Source: Melitaea cinxia (lineage: Eukaryota; Arthropoda; Insecta; Lepidoptera; Nymphalidae). Taken from it: a stretch of 64,000 nucleotides of DNA. Within the stretch, counting starts at the first letter, position 1. Each line of letters begins with the position of its first letter. A model generated the notes under the pieces. The model saw only the letters and a program-made list of their open reading frames with translations, did no database searches and had not been told where the DNA came from. Both the position numbers and the translations under genes were made by a program. The stretch spans positions 6,529,501 through 6,593,500 of the forward strand of contig NC_059421.1 of assembly GCF_905220565.1 (NCBI RefSeq), given 5' to 3'. Below are positions 1 to 11,132 of this stretch, one piece after another.

Positions 1-45
1 CCTGCACCACCTGCAACACCCGCAACTCCCGCAACACCTGCACTG
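1..45. repeat. degenerate short tandem repeat at window edge
   Basis: The window opens inside a run of imperfect 9-mers of the kind CACCTGCAA / ACCCGCAAC. It is cut by the window boundary, so neither its full length nor any coding role can be judged. Confidence 0.6.
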
Positions 46-770
46 TGTCCTGTTCACACACACTGGAGTCCTATCTCAATTTTGAAGACACAACCACACA
101 CAAAATTACTTTCTGGTTACAAATATGAATTAGTCGGAGGAACATTAGCTCACACGAAAATAAACAAAATATCGCAAAAAACCGGCGCTCAAAAATTAGC
201 AGACATTTATAATTTGTATCAAAGAGAATTGTATTGTGTGAATTTAACACAATACAATTTGTGTTTAGCGCCATCTAGGTATATGAATTATAAACATGCC
301 TTAAAACTGCCATCTCTTATTTATAGTTGTCACTTTTCTTACGATTATAATCCGACAATATTAAAAAACACATCTAAATCTAATTTGTAGAGATTTTGTA
401 TCATTGTACCTATTGCTGTCCCCAGTTTTTTGTATTAAGATTAATCGCCCTGCATTTTGCCGTGCGACTGACCAAATAAGTTGGAGATAGTCAGCGAGCT
501 TGTATAAGGTAACCGTGCTAATGAACAGTTGGACAACTTTTTAATTGTACGTCGATCGGAAGTGCATTTCGATTCTGATACGATCGGTATCCAATTAATT
601 AGTTGAACAACTTAGTTGGAGAAGATGTGTGGGCTTCCATATGTCACTATACCTATTAATATACTCTGCGATTTAGTCGTAACGGCGTTCGGCCAACTTA
701 ATTGTATGTGTGCGGGAGCACTAAGTAGTACTATCTAAATTATTAAAGTACTACATTAGTTTTTGATCTT

Positions 771-985
771 TTTTAACCGACTTCGAATCGAAATCGAGGG
801 AAACTCGAAAATCCGCATAACTTTTTACTGGTTGTACCGATTTTGATGATTTTTAATTTAATCGAAAGCCGATGTTTTTATCATGTGGTCACATTTATAT
901 TTCATCGAGATCTCATTATAACTTTTTGAGTAATCTTTGATAATGCGTATTTATTTCGAAATCGATTTTTTTTTCGTTTGCCTCC
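771..985 (-). repeat. dispersed repeat, GAAGTCGGTT family, copy 1
   Basis: This AT-rich repeat carries the terminal motif AACCGACTTC and an internal stretch resembling ACCGATTTTGATGATTTTTAA. Related sequences occur at about 7521-7705, 13859-14030, 30133-30330, 53887-54148 and 56541-56768. Where both ends survive they form a short inverted repeat (AACCGACTT / AAGTCGGTT), so a small non-autonomous DNA element is the likeliest origin. That assignment is an inference. Confidence 0.5.
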
Positions 986-1184
986 AAACACAATTATAAT
1001 TATTAATAACCTGTTCGTATAATAAGTGTCATGTATAATAACATTCCAAAGAACTTTAAAAATAAAGTGAAAAATGTTTAATAGTACATAATTTAAGAAA
1101 ACTATTTTTTATGATATTCTAAGTTTTGTATCTAATTTTTTTCGAACTGGTCATAAAGCTTAAAACTTATAGTATTTAGTACTA

Positions 1185-1620
1185 TAGTCTGGCTAATGAA
1201 AGTAGATACTGTGAAACGCGGCATCTATATTTTAAAAAGCCACACCTTGGCAACTTCAAAGACGCGCCATCTTGTTGTTTTTTTTTTAAAGTATTACCAT
1301 ACTCTGATTCCGATTCTTCCAAATCTCTGTTAAAAAAAAAAACGATGTAATTTGTAAATGTTTATAACAAGATTTATGTTGTCGAGTATTTATATTGTGC
1401 TAAATTCTTATTGTGTTTTCAGACGTAGTGGTTGGATCGATTAAGTTTTTGAATTGATTTTAATATTATTTAGATTTAAATCTTAGTAGGTTTCCGCTAG
1501 ATATTCTCCAATTAAAGAGGTAATATACCCGATGGTGGGAACCCCTACAAACCCTACAGTGTTGTCATTTAAAAAGTATGCAAGAAAATAGAGTAGGTAT
1601 TACTTTCATTAGCCAGACTA
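1185..1620. mobile_element. MITE with 20-bp terminal inverted repeats
   Basis: The left end TAGTCTGGCTAATGAAAGTA (1185-1204) is repeated in inverse orientation at 1601-1620. The element is 436 bp and is flanked on both sides by TACTA (1180-1184 and 1621-1625), a plausible target duplication. It has no coding capacity. Superfamily is not determined. Confidence 0.75.
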
Positions 1621-2208
1621 TACTATAGCACTATTATACTGTTCAATTGTTCATTGAAGTAAATGTTACGTCTGTATAACAAATATACGAAAAGAAATAT
1701 ATAGTCTTCAACTTTATTGTTAGGGATTAAGATAATGTTATATATCTATAAAGTTTTAATAAAATACGTATACTTATAGTATTATCGATTTAAAAAGATT
1801 ATTTCTTACATCTACAAGTTTGGAAACGGAAAGTACTGTGAATGGGTGGATTTATTACATTGTTGCCATAACCTAAAAAGTTACATGTACACATGATTGA
1901 AATTCGAGATTTATTTTTTTCTTAAAAATACTTTAAATTATTATATATGCCGGTCGACCCCTGTAAGAAATTCGCTTGTGAGATTCAGAAGTGTCTTACT
2001 GGTAAGTTTTTTCGTTATTATTTTATTTACAATCCTTACCGCCAACAACCGACATAATTGTAGTCGCCATCTTTGCTTCAATCTTTCAGTCGCCTCCAGA
2101 TTTGCGGGCGTTTCATCGCCGATTTTCAATGTTTTGCTCAAAAAAGTCTCTATTTTTTCTTTTGAAAGCAACGTAAAAAGTTTTTAGTGTCTTGCGTAAT
2201 AGTTAAAT

Positions 2209-3660
2209 GTGAAAATGAGCTTTTTCGGGTTTGGACAAACTGCGGATATCGAAATTGTGTTCGATGATGCTGACAAACGTAAGGTTGCCGAAGTTAAAAC
2301 GGACGATGGGAAAAAGGAAAAATTGTTATTATATTACGACGGTGAAACTGTGTCGGGGAGAGTGAACGTAACTCTCCGGAAACCCGGGTCAAAATTGGAA
2401 CATCAAGGAATCAAAGTCGAGCTTATCGGTCAGATCGAATTATTCTACGACAGAGGCAATCATCATGAGTTTATATCGTTAGTCAAAGAACTGGCCCGTC
2501 CTGGGGACTTGCTACAGCACACGTCTTATCCATTCGAATTCGCCAACGTCGAGAAACCGTACGAAGTTTACACAGGGGCTAACGTGAGGCTAAGATACTT
2601 TTTACGGGCGACTATAGTCCGCCGCCTCACAGACGTTGTTAAGGAAGTCGATATCGCAGTTCACACGCTATGCAGCTACCCGGATGTTTTAAATTCGATA
2701 AAAATGGAAGTAGGCATCGAGGACTGCCTCCACATAGAGTTCGAGTACAACAAATCGAAATATCATCTCAAAGACGTGATAGTGGGTAAAATTTATTTCC
2801 TCCTCGTTCGTATAAAGATAAAACACATGGAAATATCTATTATTAAGAGGGAAACGACTGGCTCAGGTCCAAATACGTTTACAGAAAACGAAACTGTCGC
2901 TAAGTACGAAATAATGGATGGGGCTCCGGTCAGAGGCGAGAGTATCCCTATAAGAGTGTTCTTAGCTGGATACGACTTAACACCTACAATGAGAGATATA
3001 AATAATAAGTTCTCAGTGAGGTATTATCTCAATTTAGTCCTAATGGACACAGAAGATAGACGCTACTTTAAACAACAAGAAGTCACATTATGGAGAAAAA
3101 GCGATAAATCGAGGTTACCCTTGCATAACCCCCATCATCCTCAGACTCAGAGCCTTGGACACCCTTCAGTAGCTCCACAGAGACAGCTCTCAGCGTCAAG
3201 TGAGGACAATTCTGCGAGAGCTGTGTCACCATCAATGCCAGATAACGCATTGCAGAGATCGGTGTCCCCGCCATTGCCAACTAATGAAAAGCATAATGGG
3301 CCCTCACAAATGGAGCAAGAAGAACCTGATGTGTTACCGAGTAAGTTAGCTAACACCCACATCGAAGTAAGTGAACCACAATCACCAGATGTGACTAATG
3401 CAGAAAAAGCAATAGAGGAACCAAACGTTTCAGAAAAGCCTGTAGATAAACCACCACTTGAAGACAACACTCAAACAGTGGCTGATAAACCTCAGGTAGA
3501 AGTCAGTAACAAGAAGGTCGACAAGCCAGTGGCTGAAAAAATTGCAGTGATGGAGAAACCACTGCTCGCAGAGAAACCTCAAATAGCGGAGAAACCCGTT
3601 ATTGCTGACAAGCCCGTTCTGTCACGGCCTGAAAGTGTAGAAGCAACTCCGAGTCAATAG
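2209..3660 (+). CDS. Vps26: Vps26, retromer subunit, single coding exon
   Basis: Vps26 is the arrestin-like subunit of the retromer cargo-recognition complex (with Vps35 and Vps29), which returns transmembrane cargo from endosomes to the Golgi or plasma membrane. Residues about 1-300 match the family end to end, beginning with the conserved MSFFGFGQ start and including LYYDGE, GQIELFYDRGN, and the C-lobe EISIIKRE and VRYYLNLVL stretches. The listed frame starts two codons upstream (MKMSFFGFG); the second Met at 2215 fits the family start better. After about residue 310 comes a long tail unlike vertebrate Vps26: a Ser/Pro/Gln-rich linker, then about ten spaced (E/D)KP motifs to the C terminus. 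There is no intron in the coding region, although vertebrate VPS26 genes are split. It could be an intron-poor lepidopteran gene or an old retrocopy; the intact frame argues that it is functional. Confidence 0.95.
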   Translation: MKMSFFGFGQTADIEIVFDDADKRKVAEVKTDDGKKEKLLLYYDGETVSGRVNVTLRKPGSKLEHQGIKVELIGQIELFYDRGNHHEFISLVKELARPGDLLQHTSYPFEFANVEKPYEVYTGANVRLRYFLRATIVRRLTDVVKEVDIAVHTLCSYPDVLNSIKMEVGIEDCLHIEFEYNKSKYHLKDVIVGKIYFLLVRIKIKHMEISIIKRETTGSGPNTFTENETVAKYEIMDGAPVRGESIPIRVFLAGYDLTPTMRDINNKFSVRYYLNLVLMDTEDRRYFKQQEVTLWRKSDKSRLPLHNPHHPQTQSLGHPSVAPQRQLSASSEDNSARAVSPSMPDNALQRSVSPPLPTNEKHNGPSQMEQEEPDVLPSKLANTHIEVSEPQSPDVTNAEKAIEEPNVSEKPVDKPPLEDNTQTVADKPQVEVSNKKVDKPVAEKIAVMEKPLLAEKPQIAEKPVIADKPVLSRPESVEATPSQ

Positions 3661-6204
3661 TCTACATACACATGTGCTATCTCACTCACTGGCAAAATGA
3701 ACTGTATGTTTTCATATACGAAAACAATTGTTTGAAATATCTATATTAAATTAAGAGAGAAAATTAATACAGTTGCAGTGATTTGCTTATTATTATTTTG
3801 AAATGCAAAATGCGATAAAATCACCCTACATAGACTGTTATGGTAAGTGTATAGTGTTGCTATAGACGTTAAATCAGAACAAATGTGCCGTCAATGATAA
3901 ATAGATATGCTCTATACAAGTTTTTTTACAATGGCATCTAGGTTTTTGTTGCATTCTTATTGTTTTATGTTATTACATAGGCCAACCCTTAACATGTTTA
4001 AAGAAAATCATATTCTTTTTATTGTCATTAGAAAAGGCAAGTTTATTTATTTTTATTTTTAACTATTGATGTTACAAAAATAATTCTAGAATTATGTATT
4101 GTAAGTATGCGATACTGATGAAAGATATTCAAGTCAATATTATTTTGTACTCTTATTAATTAAATCAATAATAAATAACATAAAATAATCCAAATTTAAA
4201 TACAATTTTAGTCAAACGTTACTGCTATTGCCCTTGCGGTGACAATTCAAGGTTATCTAACTACATTGTAAAAATTTAAATATAGCATGAAAAGATAACA
4301 CTTAATCAATTAACAACATTAAAAAAAAATAAAAGTAATTCTTGCCTTGTCTATGATGAAACATAAAATAGTATAATTTTTGTGCCATTTGCGTCATAAA
4401 AAAAGTATGTAAACAGAATAGTATAATGTATGTATAGATAATTGTTGTTTCAAAAACTAAAATTAGCACGAGACTGCTAAAAATTTAAACATATCGTCAA
4501 AAAAAAAGTTTTTTTTTTGTTACATGTATTTTATAATTGCTTTGCAAAGCTTGACGTAATATTCCCTATTTATTATTTTTATGTAAGTTCAGCAGTTGAA
4601 TTTAACATAAATGTTCTTACGTTCAGTGATACATCAATTTCTTTCAATTGAACGGGTAACTGTTTGCTATCAAAACAGCTATAGTTAGTTTGACCGCTGT
4701 AAGTTTATATACTACGAATGAATTATCTCTGAAAATAATATTATCGGGAATAAAGATGTTTATATTTTTTAAACTATTGTCATCTCATTTTAATTTCGTC
4801 TATAAAAATTGTGATCTTCAATTTTAGTGATGTAAATAAAAATTAAAGAAAATAACAAAGTAATATAAAAACGTAAACAATTATTAAATTGGACCATAAT
4901 TTGTTTTTTATAATTTTTAATTTTTTTTTTTTTTTTTTTTTCATTAATAATTAAACCATTTTTAATCTACCTATATTATTATAAATATTTTTTATTTAAC
5001 ATTTTATCATGGCATTGATTTAAATGAAATGAATCTTAAAGACTTCTTGTCTGTGAAAAGTATACTAAAATGTGTAACTAATAAATTATAATAGTTACTT
5101 AGGTTTAAACGTTGTTAACTGTGGACTATTATGTATAGTTGAGTAATAAATATAAGCAATTATAAATATAGTGATTGAGAAGTCGCATGAGAGAAACGTA
5201 ATTATGAAACAGATGAACCCACAGTTGGCTTTATGTTATTGATATAGTTATTCATTATTTTAATTTAAGTTAGAAGAATGTCCATTTTATTAAATTTTGT
5301 TATATCTTCAAATTGTGTTTTAGTATTGTATTGTATAATATTTTTTTTGTAAGAGATTAAACGCATGCCGATTATATCATATTGTTAATAAAATATATGT
5401 ATAAACAGCTGAACAAGTTCCTTATTTATTGCCAATGGCCTATCATTATTATAATGAATATCTGGTGTTTGAAATGAAAAATTTGAAAAGAACTTATGAC
5501 TTGAAGTATAATTTTACTTCAAATATGCAGAGCGAATTGTACCTAATGGTTTTAAAAATCATTTACATAAATTTTTTTTTTTACTAGATTTACCCTCGAC
5601 TTCTTTCGCAATTTCTTAGTTGACGAAGTAAACGAAAACGTTAGCTTAAGTAAGTAGCGTAAAGTTATTTTGGACATGATTAAAAAAGGCTGCTATTTCT
5701 AAAGTAAAAAAAATCAAAGATATATTAACGGGACGATCTTTTTCCCTTTATAACAATAGGGCATAACCTTATATAATTCTTAAATTAAATCAGGCTGCAT
5801 GGTAATGAATAACTAAAAAGTAAACTACTATAACTACAACAAACCCAGTTTCATTCTTACTCATCCAGTATTTTTATCATGAGTAATGAACGACTAAGAT
5901 AGACAATTTTTTTTATCGCCTTGATTTTTTAGTTTTTCTGTTTGGCCCATGGGGGATACCATGTAGTCGACACAATTTGCCGCGGGGGACACCACATGAC
6001 CCCGAGCCAGAGTCAACATAACAAATATGTCTTAGAAAAATAAGTCATATAGTGTAAGGAAAAATAAGTAAGGTCTTTAAGAATGGGTATGGTAGTACAA
6101 TAAAGACTTATCATAAAAATTTTGTAAATAAGGACAAAACTGGCCCCATGGACTAAACAAGTGAGGCCCAACTGATGTCCCCCATGGGGTTCAACGTGTT
6201 AAAT

Positions 6205-6395
6205 GTTTTTGAAGTAAACTTCTTTACCACGCTTGACTTGGGGAGTAAGCTGGGACGTGGTGGAATTGCGTGACGAGAGCATTACGAAAAGTGTGATTGG
6301 GTGAGGCGAACGGAGAAAGAGAGTTGCGAGCACACATTCCCTTTCTCTTATAGCCAGTTACGTTTCGTATATCTAATTCTCACGTTTTTTTTTTC
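6205..6395 (+). repeat. dispersed repeat, family C, copy 1
   Basis: This shares an extended pattern with 28872-29060: TTTGAAGTAAA, then a degenerate CTCTTTAC, ACTTGGGGAGTAAGCTGG, a GAGCATTACGAAAAGTGTGAT stretch with mismatches, and GAGGCGAACG. It has no coding potential. It is probably a short non-autonomous element. Confidence 0.55.
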
Positions 6396-7088
6396 AAAAT
6401 ATCTTCAAGGACCTCATTTATTTTAAGAACAGATATTCTCGCGGTTTTGCAAAAAGGCTTTAAATAAAAAGCAGTTAATTTAAATAATTTATTCAAGCTA
6501 TTTACATTTAATATATTTAGTACAGAGATGTTATGTATCAAAGAAACAGGTTTCTATTAACGCTAAAATTAGTAGTCGAGGGGCCGGACTCATTATCGTG
6601 GAAATCTACCGGTGAGGCGCAGTATGGATGACCTGAACGAGAATTAAAATATCAGTTGAACAACATTAGTCTATGCTAGATATATTTTCGACTGGCTGTT
6701 TCTTAGATAAGATGCAGTAACGTACAAATATCGAAATAAATGAAAATTGAGTTCAAAGTTTTGACTTTGTTTAAACTAAATAAACGGTATTATAATATTA
6801 ATGTTAATTTAAATATTTTTACAAAAGTAATCATAAAAGAAATCACGGCAGTGTAATGCTGGGTAGACAGGACTATATTGCTAAGCAGTATAGTTTTCAT
6901 GAGATACTTGCATAAATATTGCATCGACTAGCGCTAAAACTGCGTTGAAAATCGCTTGAAACTGTATTCTTGCTGCCCGCTACATTTTTCAACAATACAG
7001 AGGTAAAGCACAATTAAAAAAAAAAAAAAAACTGTAACCTTATCAGTAACAATCCAATAATATCTTTGAATCTTAGCTAGCTACGCGA

Positions 7089-7186
7089 TATGACGTCACA
7101 CTTGGGTCGTGCTAGCTTCATTCATGTTTGTAATGACGTCAAATCTTGTTTCATACGACAGCGTGATGCTTTATGCAAATGAATTT
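7089..7186 (+). promoter_or_regulatory. cluster of CRE-type and octamer motifs
   Basis: Two TGACGTCA-type cores (near 7091 and 7133) lie about 45 bp apart, followed by ATGCAAAT near 7175 and a consensus donor (GTAAGT) near 7211. This is the layout expected of a promoter and first exon. No coding exon can be tied to it. Whether it serves the CMC4-like cluster 2.4 kb downstream is a guess. Confidence 0.25.
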
Positions 7187-7520
7187 GCAAGGATTGCGTG
7201 GATTAACGCGTAAGTAGGTACGAGGCATTGAGCTATGCCGATTATTTCGGTTTTTCTACGGATCTGTCTGATTTTTCTATTTCTCAAACGTACATTGAAC
7301 ATAGCTCTATTTGGCGCTAACTGCGTGGCCTGATATTGCCTATATCGACCCTATGTTATGAGTGTTATCACTGGCAATACGCACTATATAAGAAAATGTC
7401 TCAGACGAGACGGTATTGTGAAATTGGCCCAAACATTGGCCTATAGAGATAGATTTGGCGGTTTTTGTACGTTTCGGATATTTATTATAATCGACAATTT
7501 CAAGATCTGATTTATTTTAA

Positions 7521-7705
7521 CCGACTTTCAAAAAAGAAGGAGGTTCTCAATTCGACTATATTTTTTTTTTAATGTATATTACTTCAGAACTTTTGACTGG
7601 GTGGAATGATTTCAACAAAAAAAATTTGAATCGAAAGTTGGTGCGTGTCATTAGGTCTCATTTAGATTTATTTGAGATCTAACAACTACTTTTCGAGTTA
7701 TATCT
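7521..7705 (-). repeat. dispersed repeat, GAAGTCGGTT family, copy 2
   Basis: It begins AACCGACTTTC and contains the TTCTCAATTCGACTATA and GAACTTTTGACTGG stretches found, inverted, in the copy at 53887-54148. It is diverged. Confidence 0.5.
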
Positions 7706-9615
7706 AATTATTCATTGTATTACTCTGGTCGATGTTATTTTAATATTTGCCCAAATTTAATTTGAGATCCTCATTATTGAAAAAAATAATGTTAAATTGG
7801 TCTGCTTCTAATATAATCGTTCAGCAAACAAGTGAAAATTATAGCAAGTAGATTTAAAATAAGATCAAAAAGTAGATTCTAACCTACTACCAGAATAATA
7901 CACCAAAAAACTTAATAAAATAACTAGGTGTATTCATCGGGCTTAAAATCGAGTAACTAGATTAATTATTGTTTTTAGGGTGACTTAACGATACTTTATC
8001 GACTATTAAAATCCAATTATTGTTGAAAGTTACTTTACGTACACGATAATTAGGTAAACACACTCATTTCTTACATAACACATGTATATGTATGAGTGTT
8101 TCATTTGGAATTGTCTTGATAAATACTTGTTGCTTTTTCGAGAGCAACTGCAGATTTTCTTGCCATCTCTACTAATTACCAAAGAATCTAAATTCTAAAG
8201 CAGTAGCTTTACATTATTGAAAAAAAATATATTTTATTACCTATTTAAATATAGTTATATGATCTGTTTGAATACAGCTGTTAAGCTATCTCTATCATTT
8301 GGGATCTAATGTACGTAACGCGAGTAGCGAACTTGTTACCTCACCAAGAGAGAGGAAGCAGCGTACAGACTAGATTTTTACATATCAAATTTAGATTTAT
8401 TATATACGCATGTATAATTTTTATCTACATATGTATAGAGTATATATATAATTAGATTTTTAAACTCTGTAACTGATTTATTTACAGATTTTTTAAATCT
8501 TTTATATGAGTAGTTGAATGAGTTAAGACTAACAATTAAATTAAATAGATGGCACAAACGTTAGAAAAGTTAGAAATATAAAATTTTCACGATATGTTCT
8601 GTAATGAAATTTAAAAGAAGGATATGCAGCTGCAGTCTATTAGCATGCAACGGTAAATTGTTTACTGTACGCAAGGGAAACTGGACATACAGATATGAAT
8701 TTACTATAGGAACCTACCTACTTATTTATGTATATTTACATACTTTGTTACATAACATCTTTATATGTTTACGTTACAATACATGTCATATTGTGCGAAT
8801 AACAGATTAGTTTGGATAGATCGTTTTTATTTATATATTATTTTATCGGTCATCAAATAATTACCAACTTTTGACACGAATTTTTATTATTTTAAATAAG
8901 GGTCAGCGCGTTCATTATAACTATGATTGTTCTTATGATCGAATGTTATCGATTAGTTTTTATTTACATTATGTACAAAAAATAGAAATGTATAGTTTAC
9001 TAGTTAGCTTAGGTAATACAGTTTCGCCCACAATCTCTAGTAATATAATCGCTTCTATTAGCGAAGGTCGAACGTTTCAGTGACGTCAGCTAGTACCTAA
9101 TTAAAATAACGACAGATTGTCTTATTGGGTATAAAGTACTTTACATTGTCAATTAAAGTAAATAAACACGCAAAATCAAATAGTACTTTATTCAAGGAGG
9201 CATGAAAAGCACTTTTAAATCATCATTTTAAAAAATTAAAATTGTTTGTATAATAAATTCATTAGTTAACGTGAAGGTACCACCGATTTGAAATGCAGAT
9301 ACTGCAGTGAAGAATCGGCGAGAAACTCCGCAGGTTACTCTTTAAAAAAAATAACAATCAATTATTATTATTATTATAAATTAAGCAAGATCTTACATGG
9401 AATACATCCCGGATTGTTGGACCTTCATTCGTAAGATTGCTTCACATCATATAGGCGAATTTGTGTACAATACTTATTTCAGAATTTCTTCTGGACGTGC
9501 ATTTTATCTTCTTCAGCGCTCTAAAATACAGCGTTGCTAGTTCATGATCAAAATATTATAAGCATCTTCGATTATTAAAGTAATTTGAACTCTATAAAAT
9601 GTTCGAAATTCGTAG

Positions 9616-9772
9616 AGAATAACTACCAAGAGATTCGCTGCACGAAGGCTTTTGAGGTGATGCGCCAGTGCTGTCTCAAGCATAAGCCGAGGTCATTAGT
9701 CTGTGAGGGTTATCGCCTGGAGCCCAGGGTGTTTGTGCCGGCCACCGACAGGCCGAGTCAGGAGAGTTCTAG
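9616..9772 (+). CDS. CMC4: CMC4-like (p8/MTCP1-type) cysteine protein, 3' coding exon
   Basis: CMC4 is a small twin-cysteine protein of the mitochondrial intermembrane space with a helical-hairpin fold. The exon encodes NNYQEIRC, a CX9C unit (C-TKAFEVMRQ-C), a second adjacent Cys and then CEGYRLE, matching the C-terminal two thirds of the family (Y...C-x9-CC...C.G). The frame is open back to 9579, but residues before NNY do not fit the family, so I place the acceptor at the AG at 9614-9615; 9580 is an alternative. The N-terminal exon with the first Cys pair was not found. A strong donor (AG|GTGAGT) follows at 9773. Spliced to the acceptor at 10711, the frame ends at once (AGC TAA), and the next ORF starts 2 nt later. 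Confidence 0.7.
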
Positions 9773-9865
9773 GTGAGTAGGGACTTTTAGGTATGTTTCA
9801 TAATGCTACGACTCTTATATTAAATCCTACTAGTATCAAATCTTCTAAGTATTTTAATGCTTGCT

Positions 9866-10077
9866 ACACATAGACACACGGTCGTCTGTTCCTAGGGTAA
9901 GCAAATTAACACTAATGTTCTATGTAACAGACGACTGATATAGCTACTTTTTTTTTTTTGATAAATACACAGAAATATTACCTATATATAAACAAATACA
10001 AATATCACACTCATCGAGGCGGGAATCAACCCCCAGAGAAGAAAGTAGGGTCACTGGAAACTGCGTCAATGGGCTAG
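9866..10077 (-). mobile_element. tRNA-derived SINE, copy 1
   Basis: Read on the minus strand it starts with a tRNA-like head (AGCCCATTGACGCAG, a box-A region, and a box-B-like GGTTGATTCCC), continues through an AT-rich body and ends GGAACAGACGACCGTGTGT. The copy at 20257-20505 has the same order. It sits inside the proposed intron between the CMC4-like exon and the polycistronic exon. Confidence 0.75.
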
Positions 10078-10717
10078 GCATATTATGTGATAGTTGTACA
10101 GGCATTTGTGAAAATAAGAAGTACTGAAACAATTGCGACTAATACTAGGTGTATTTAAGTAGTTGGTGGACGAGAATAAATCATAAGTTATATATAATAT
10201 TGACATTTTCACAAGTCCGGTCCTTAAAAGAAAAAATAGAAAGTAATGTCCCAGTAGAAGAAGCAAAGTATTTTAAAATAATATATGCTACAAAATTGTG
10301 ACAAAAAAGTAGATCAATATTTGGTCCATTACACCATAAATAGTAATTTACATAACACTAATCATTTTTAAAAAGATTACTGTTCTTAACACCTAAATAT
10401 ATTTAGTAATTGAAACATTCATTTGAGTAAAAATAATCATTTAATAAAATAATCTGAAAAATCACAATATGCGAACTTTACTACATTACTCACTAATTTA
10501 TAGGAAAATAAATTATCGATATCAGGTAATAGCGCTTATCGTATGTACCTACATTTGATAAACAAAAAGGGCTTGTCGCGATTTTAATGTAACTATTCAA
10601 CTTTTCTGTTAATAAGTTAGTAAACTGTATTAAATTAAATAATATTATTATGTATTATAGTAGTCCTAAATTGTTTTAAATATATCTGTACTATTTAACT
10701 TTAATTTTCAGCTAATT

Positions 10718-10927
10718 ATGGAAAGACGTCAACGCATCAAGCCCCTTGGACAAAGAAGTTGGATCTATCGCTACCCAAGAACATTTCAAATCACATTCAC
10801 CGCCCTCGGGGTCGGAATTTTCTTTTCGAAACCCATTTACGACATATTCTTCAGAGAAAGGGACGAGCTAGACCTTTCAGAGCCACCGACGACTTACCCT
10901 TACAAGCAAAAGCACCAAGTGGAATAG
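10718..10927 (+). CDS. small single-pass membrane protein, 69 residues, second ORF of the cluster
   Basis: I do not recognise the family. The product has a basic N terminus (MERRQRIKPLGQRSW), one hydrophobic segment at about residues 24-42 (ITFTALGVGIFF), and an acidic or polar C-terminal tail after FFRERDE. That is the build of small mitochondrial inner- or outer-membrane proteins. A strong acceptor (TTTTCAG) ends at 10711, and the exon supplies CTAATT before the ATG. Its stop codon is followed after 3 nt by the ATG of the NDUFAF8-like ORF. A shorter ORF in another frame over the same bases is a shadow. Confidence 0.7.
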   Translation: MERRQRIKPLGQRSWIYRYPRTFQITFTALGVGIFFSKPIYDIFFRERDELDLSEPPTTYPYKQKHQVE

Positions 10928-10930
10928 ATT

Positions 10931-11131
10931 ATGGAACCAGTCAAGAGAGCTAAAGAAAGATTCGCAAAATATCCGATCGTTTTCTCAAAGTGCTCGAAAC
11001 AAGCTTCGCTGTACGCTCGATGTGTTCTACTCAAAGAAGATTCCGTTAAGAAAGACGATTGCGCAAAAGAATTCAAAGAATTCCAAACTTGTTTGACATC
11101 GGCAGCCAAAGATTTAAAGACTAGGATATAA
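10931..11131 (+). CDS. NDUFAF8: NDUFAF8-like twin CX9C protein, third ORF of the cluster
   Basis: NDUFAF8 is an assembly factor for mitochondrial complex I that partners NDUFAF5. This 66-residue protein has two exact CX9C units, C-SKQASLYAR-C and C-AKEFKEFQT-C, the signature of Mia40-imported intermembrane-space and related proteins. The spacing and the pattern of C, YxRCV, DxCxxEF and a terminal AAK match the vertebrate protein over most of its length. It has no intron and lies between two other ORFs, 3 nt after one stop and 1 nt before the next ATG, so it almost certainly shares their transcript. Assignment to NDUFAF8 rather than another CX9C protein is good but not certain. Confidence 0.8.
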   Translation: MEPVKRAKERFAKYPIVFSKCSKQASLYARCVLLKEDSVKKDDCAKEFKEFQTCLTSAAKDLKTRI

Positions 11132-11132
11132 T

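Larger units (their letters stand above)
391..2208. other. AT-rich intergenic region upstream of Vps26
   Basis: No gene is recognised here. It holds a dispersed repeat at about 771-985 and a MITE at 1185-1620. The last 250 bases are probably the Vps26 leader. A good splice-donor sequence (CTG|GTAAGT) near 2002 could belong to a 5' UTR intron, but no matching acceptor is certain. Confidence 0.5.
3661..9580. other. long AT-rich intergenic region with repeats
   Basis: No gene is recognised. The first part is probably Vps26 3' UTR; polyadenylation-like AATAAA occurs near 5390. A poly(T) run lies near 4920. Dispersed repeats are seen at about 6205-6395 and 7521-7705, and a short repeat-like piece at about 9265-9345. 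The missing first exon of the CMC4-like gene should lie here, but I could not identify it. Confidence 0.5.

Noticed and set aside
82..390. 102-residue plus-strand frame at the window start
   Set aside because: It lies in AT-rich DNA with no family feature, and an antisense frame overlaps it. I see no support.
1897..2187. 96-residue frame upstream of Vps26
   Set aside because: It crosses the presumed Vps26 leader and a possible splice donor and has no recognisable domain.
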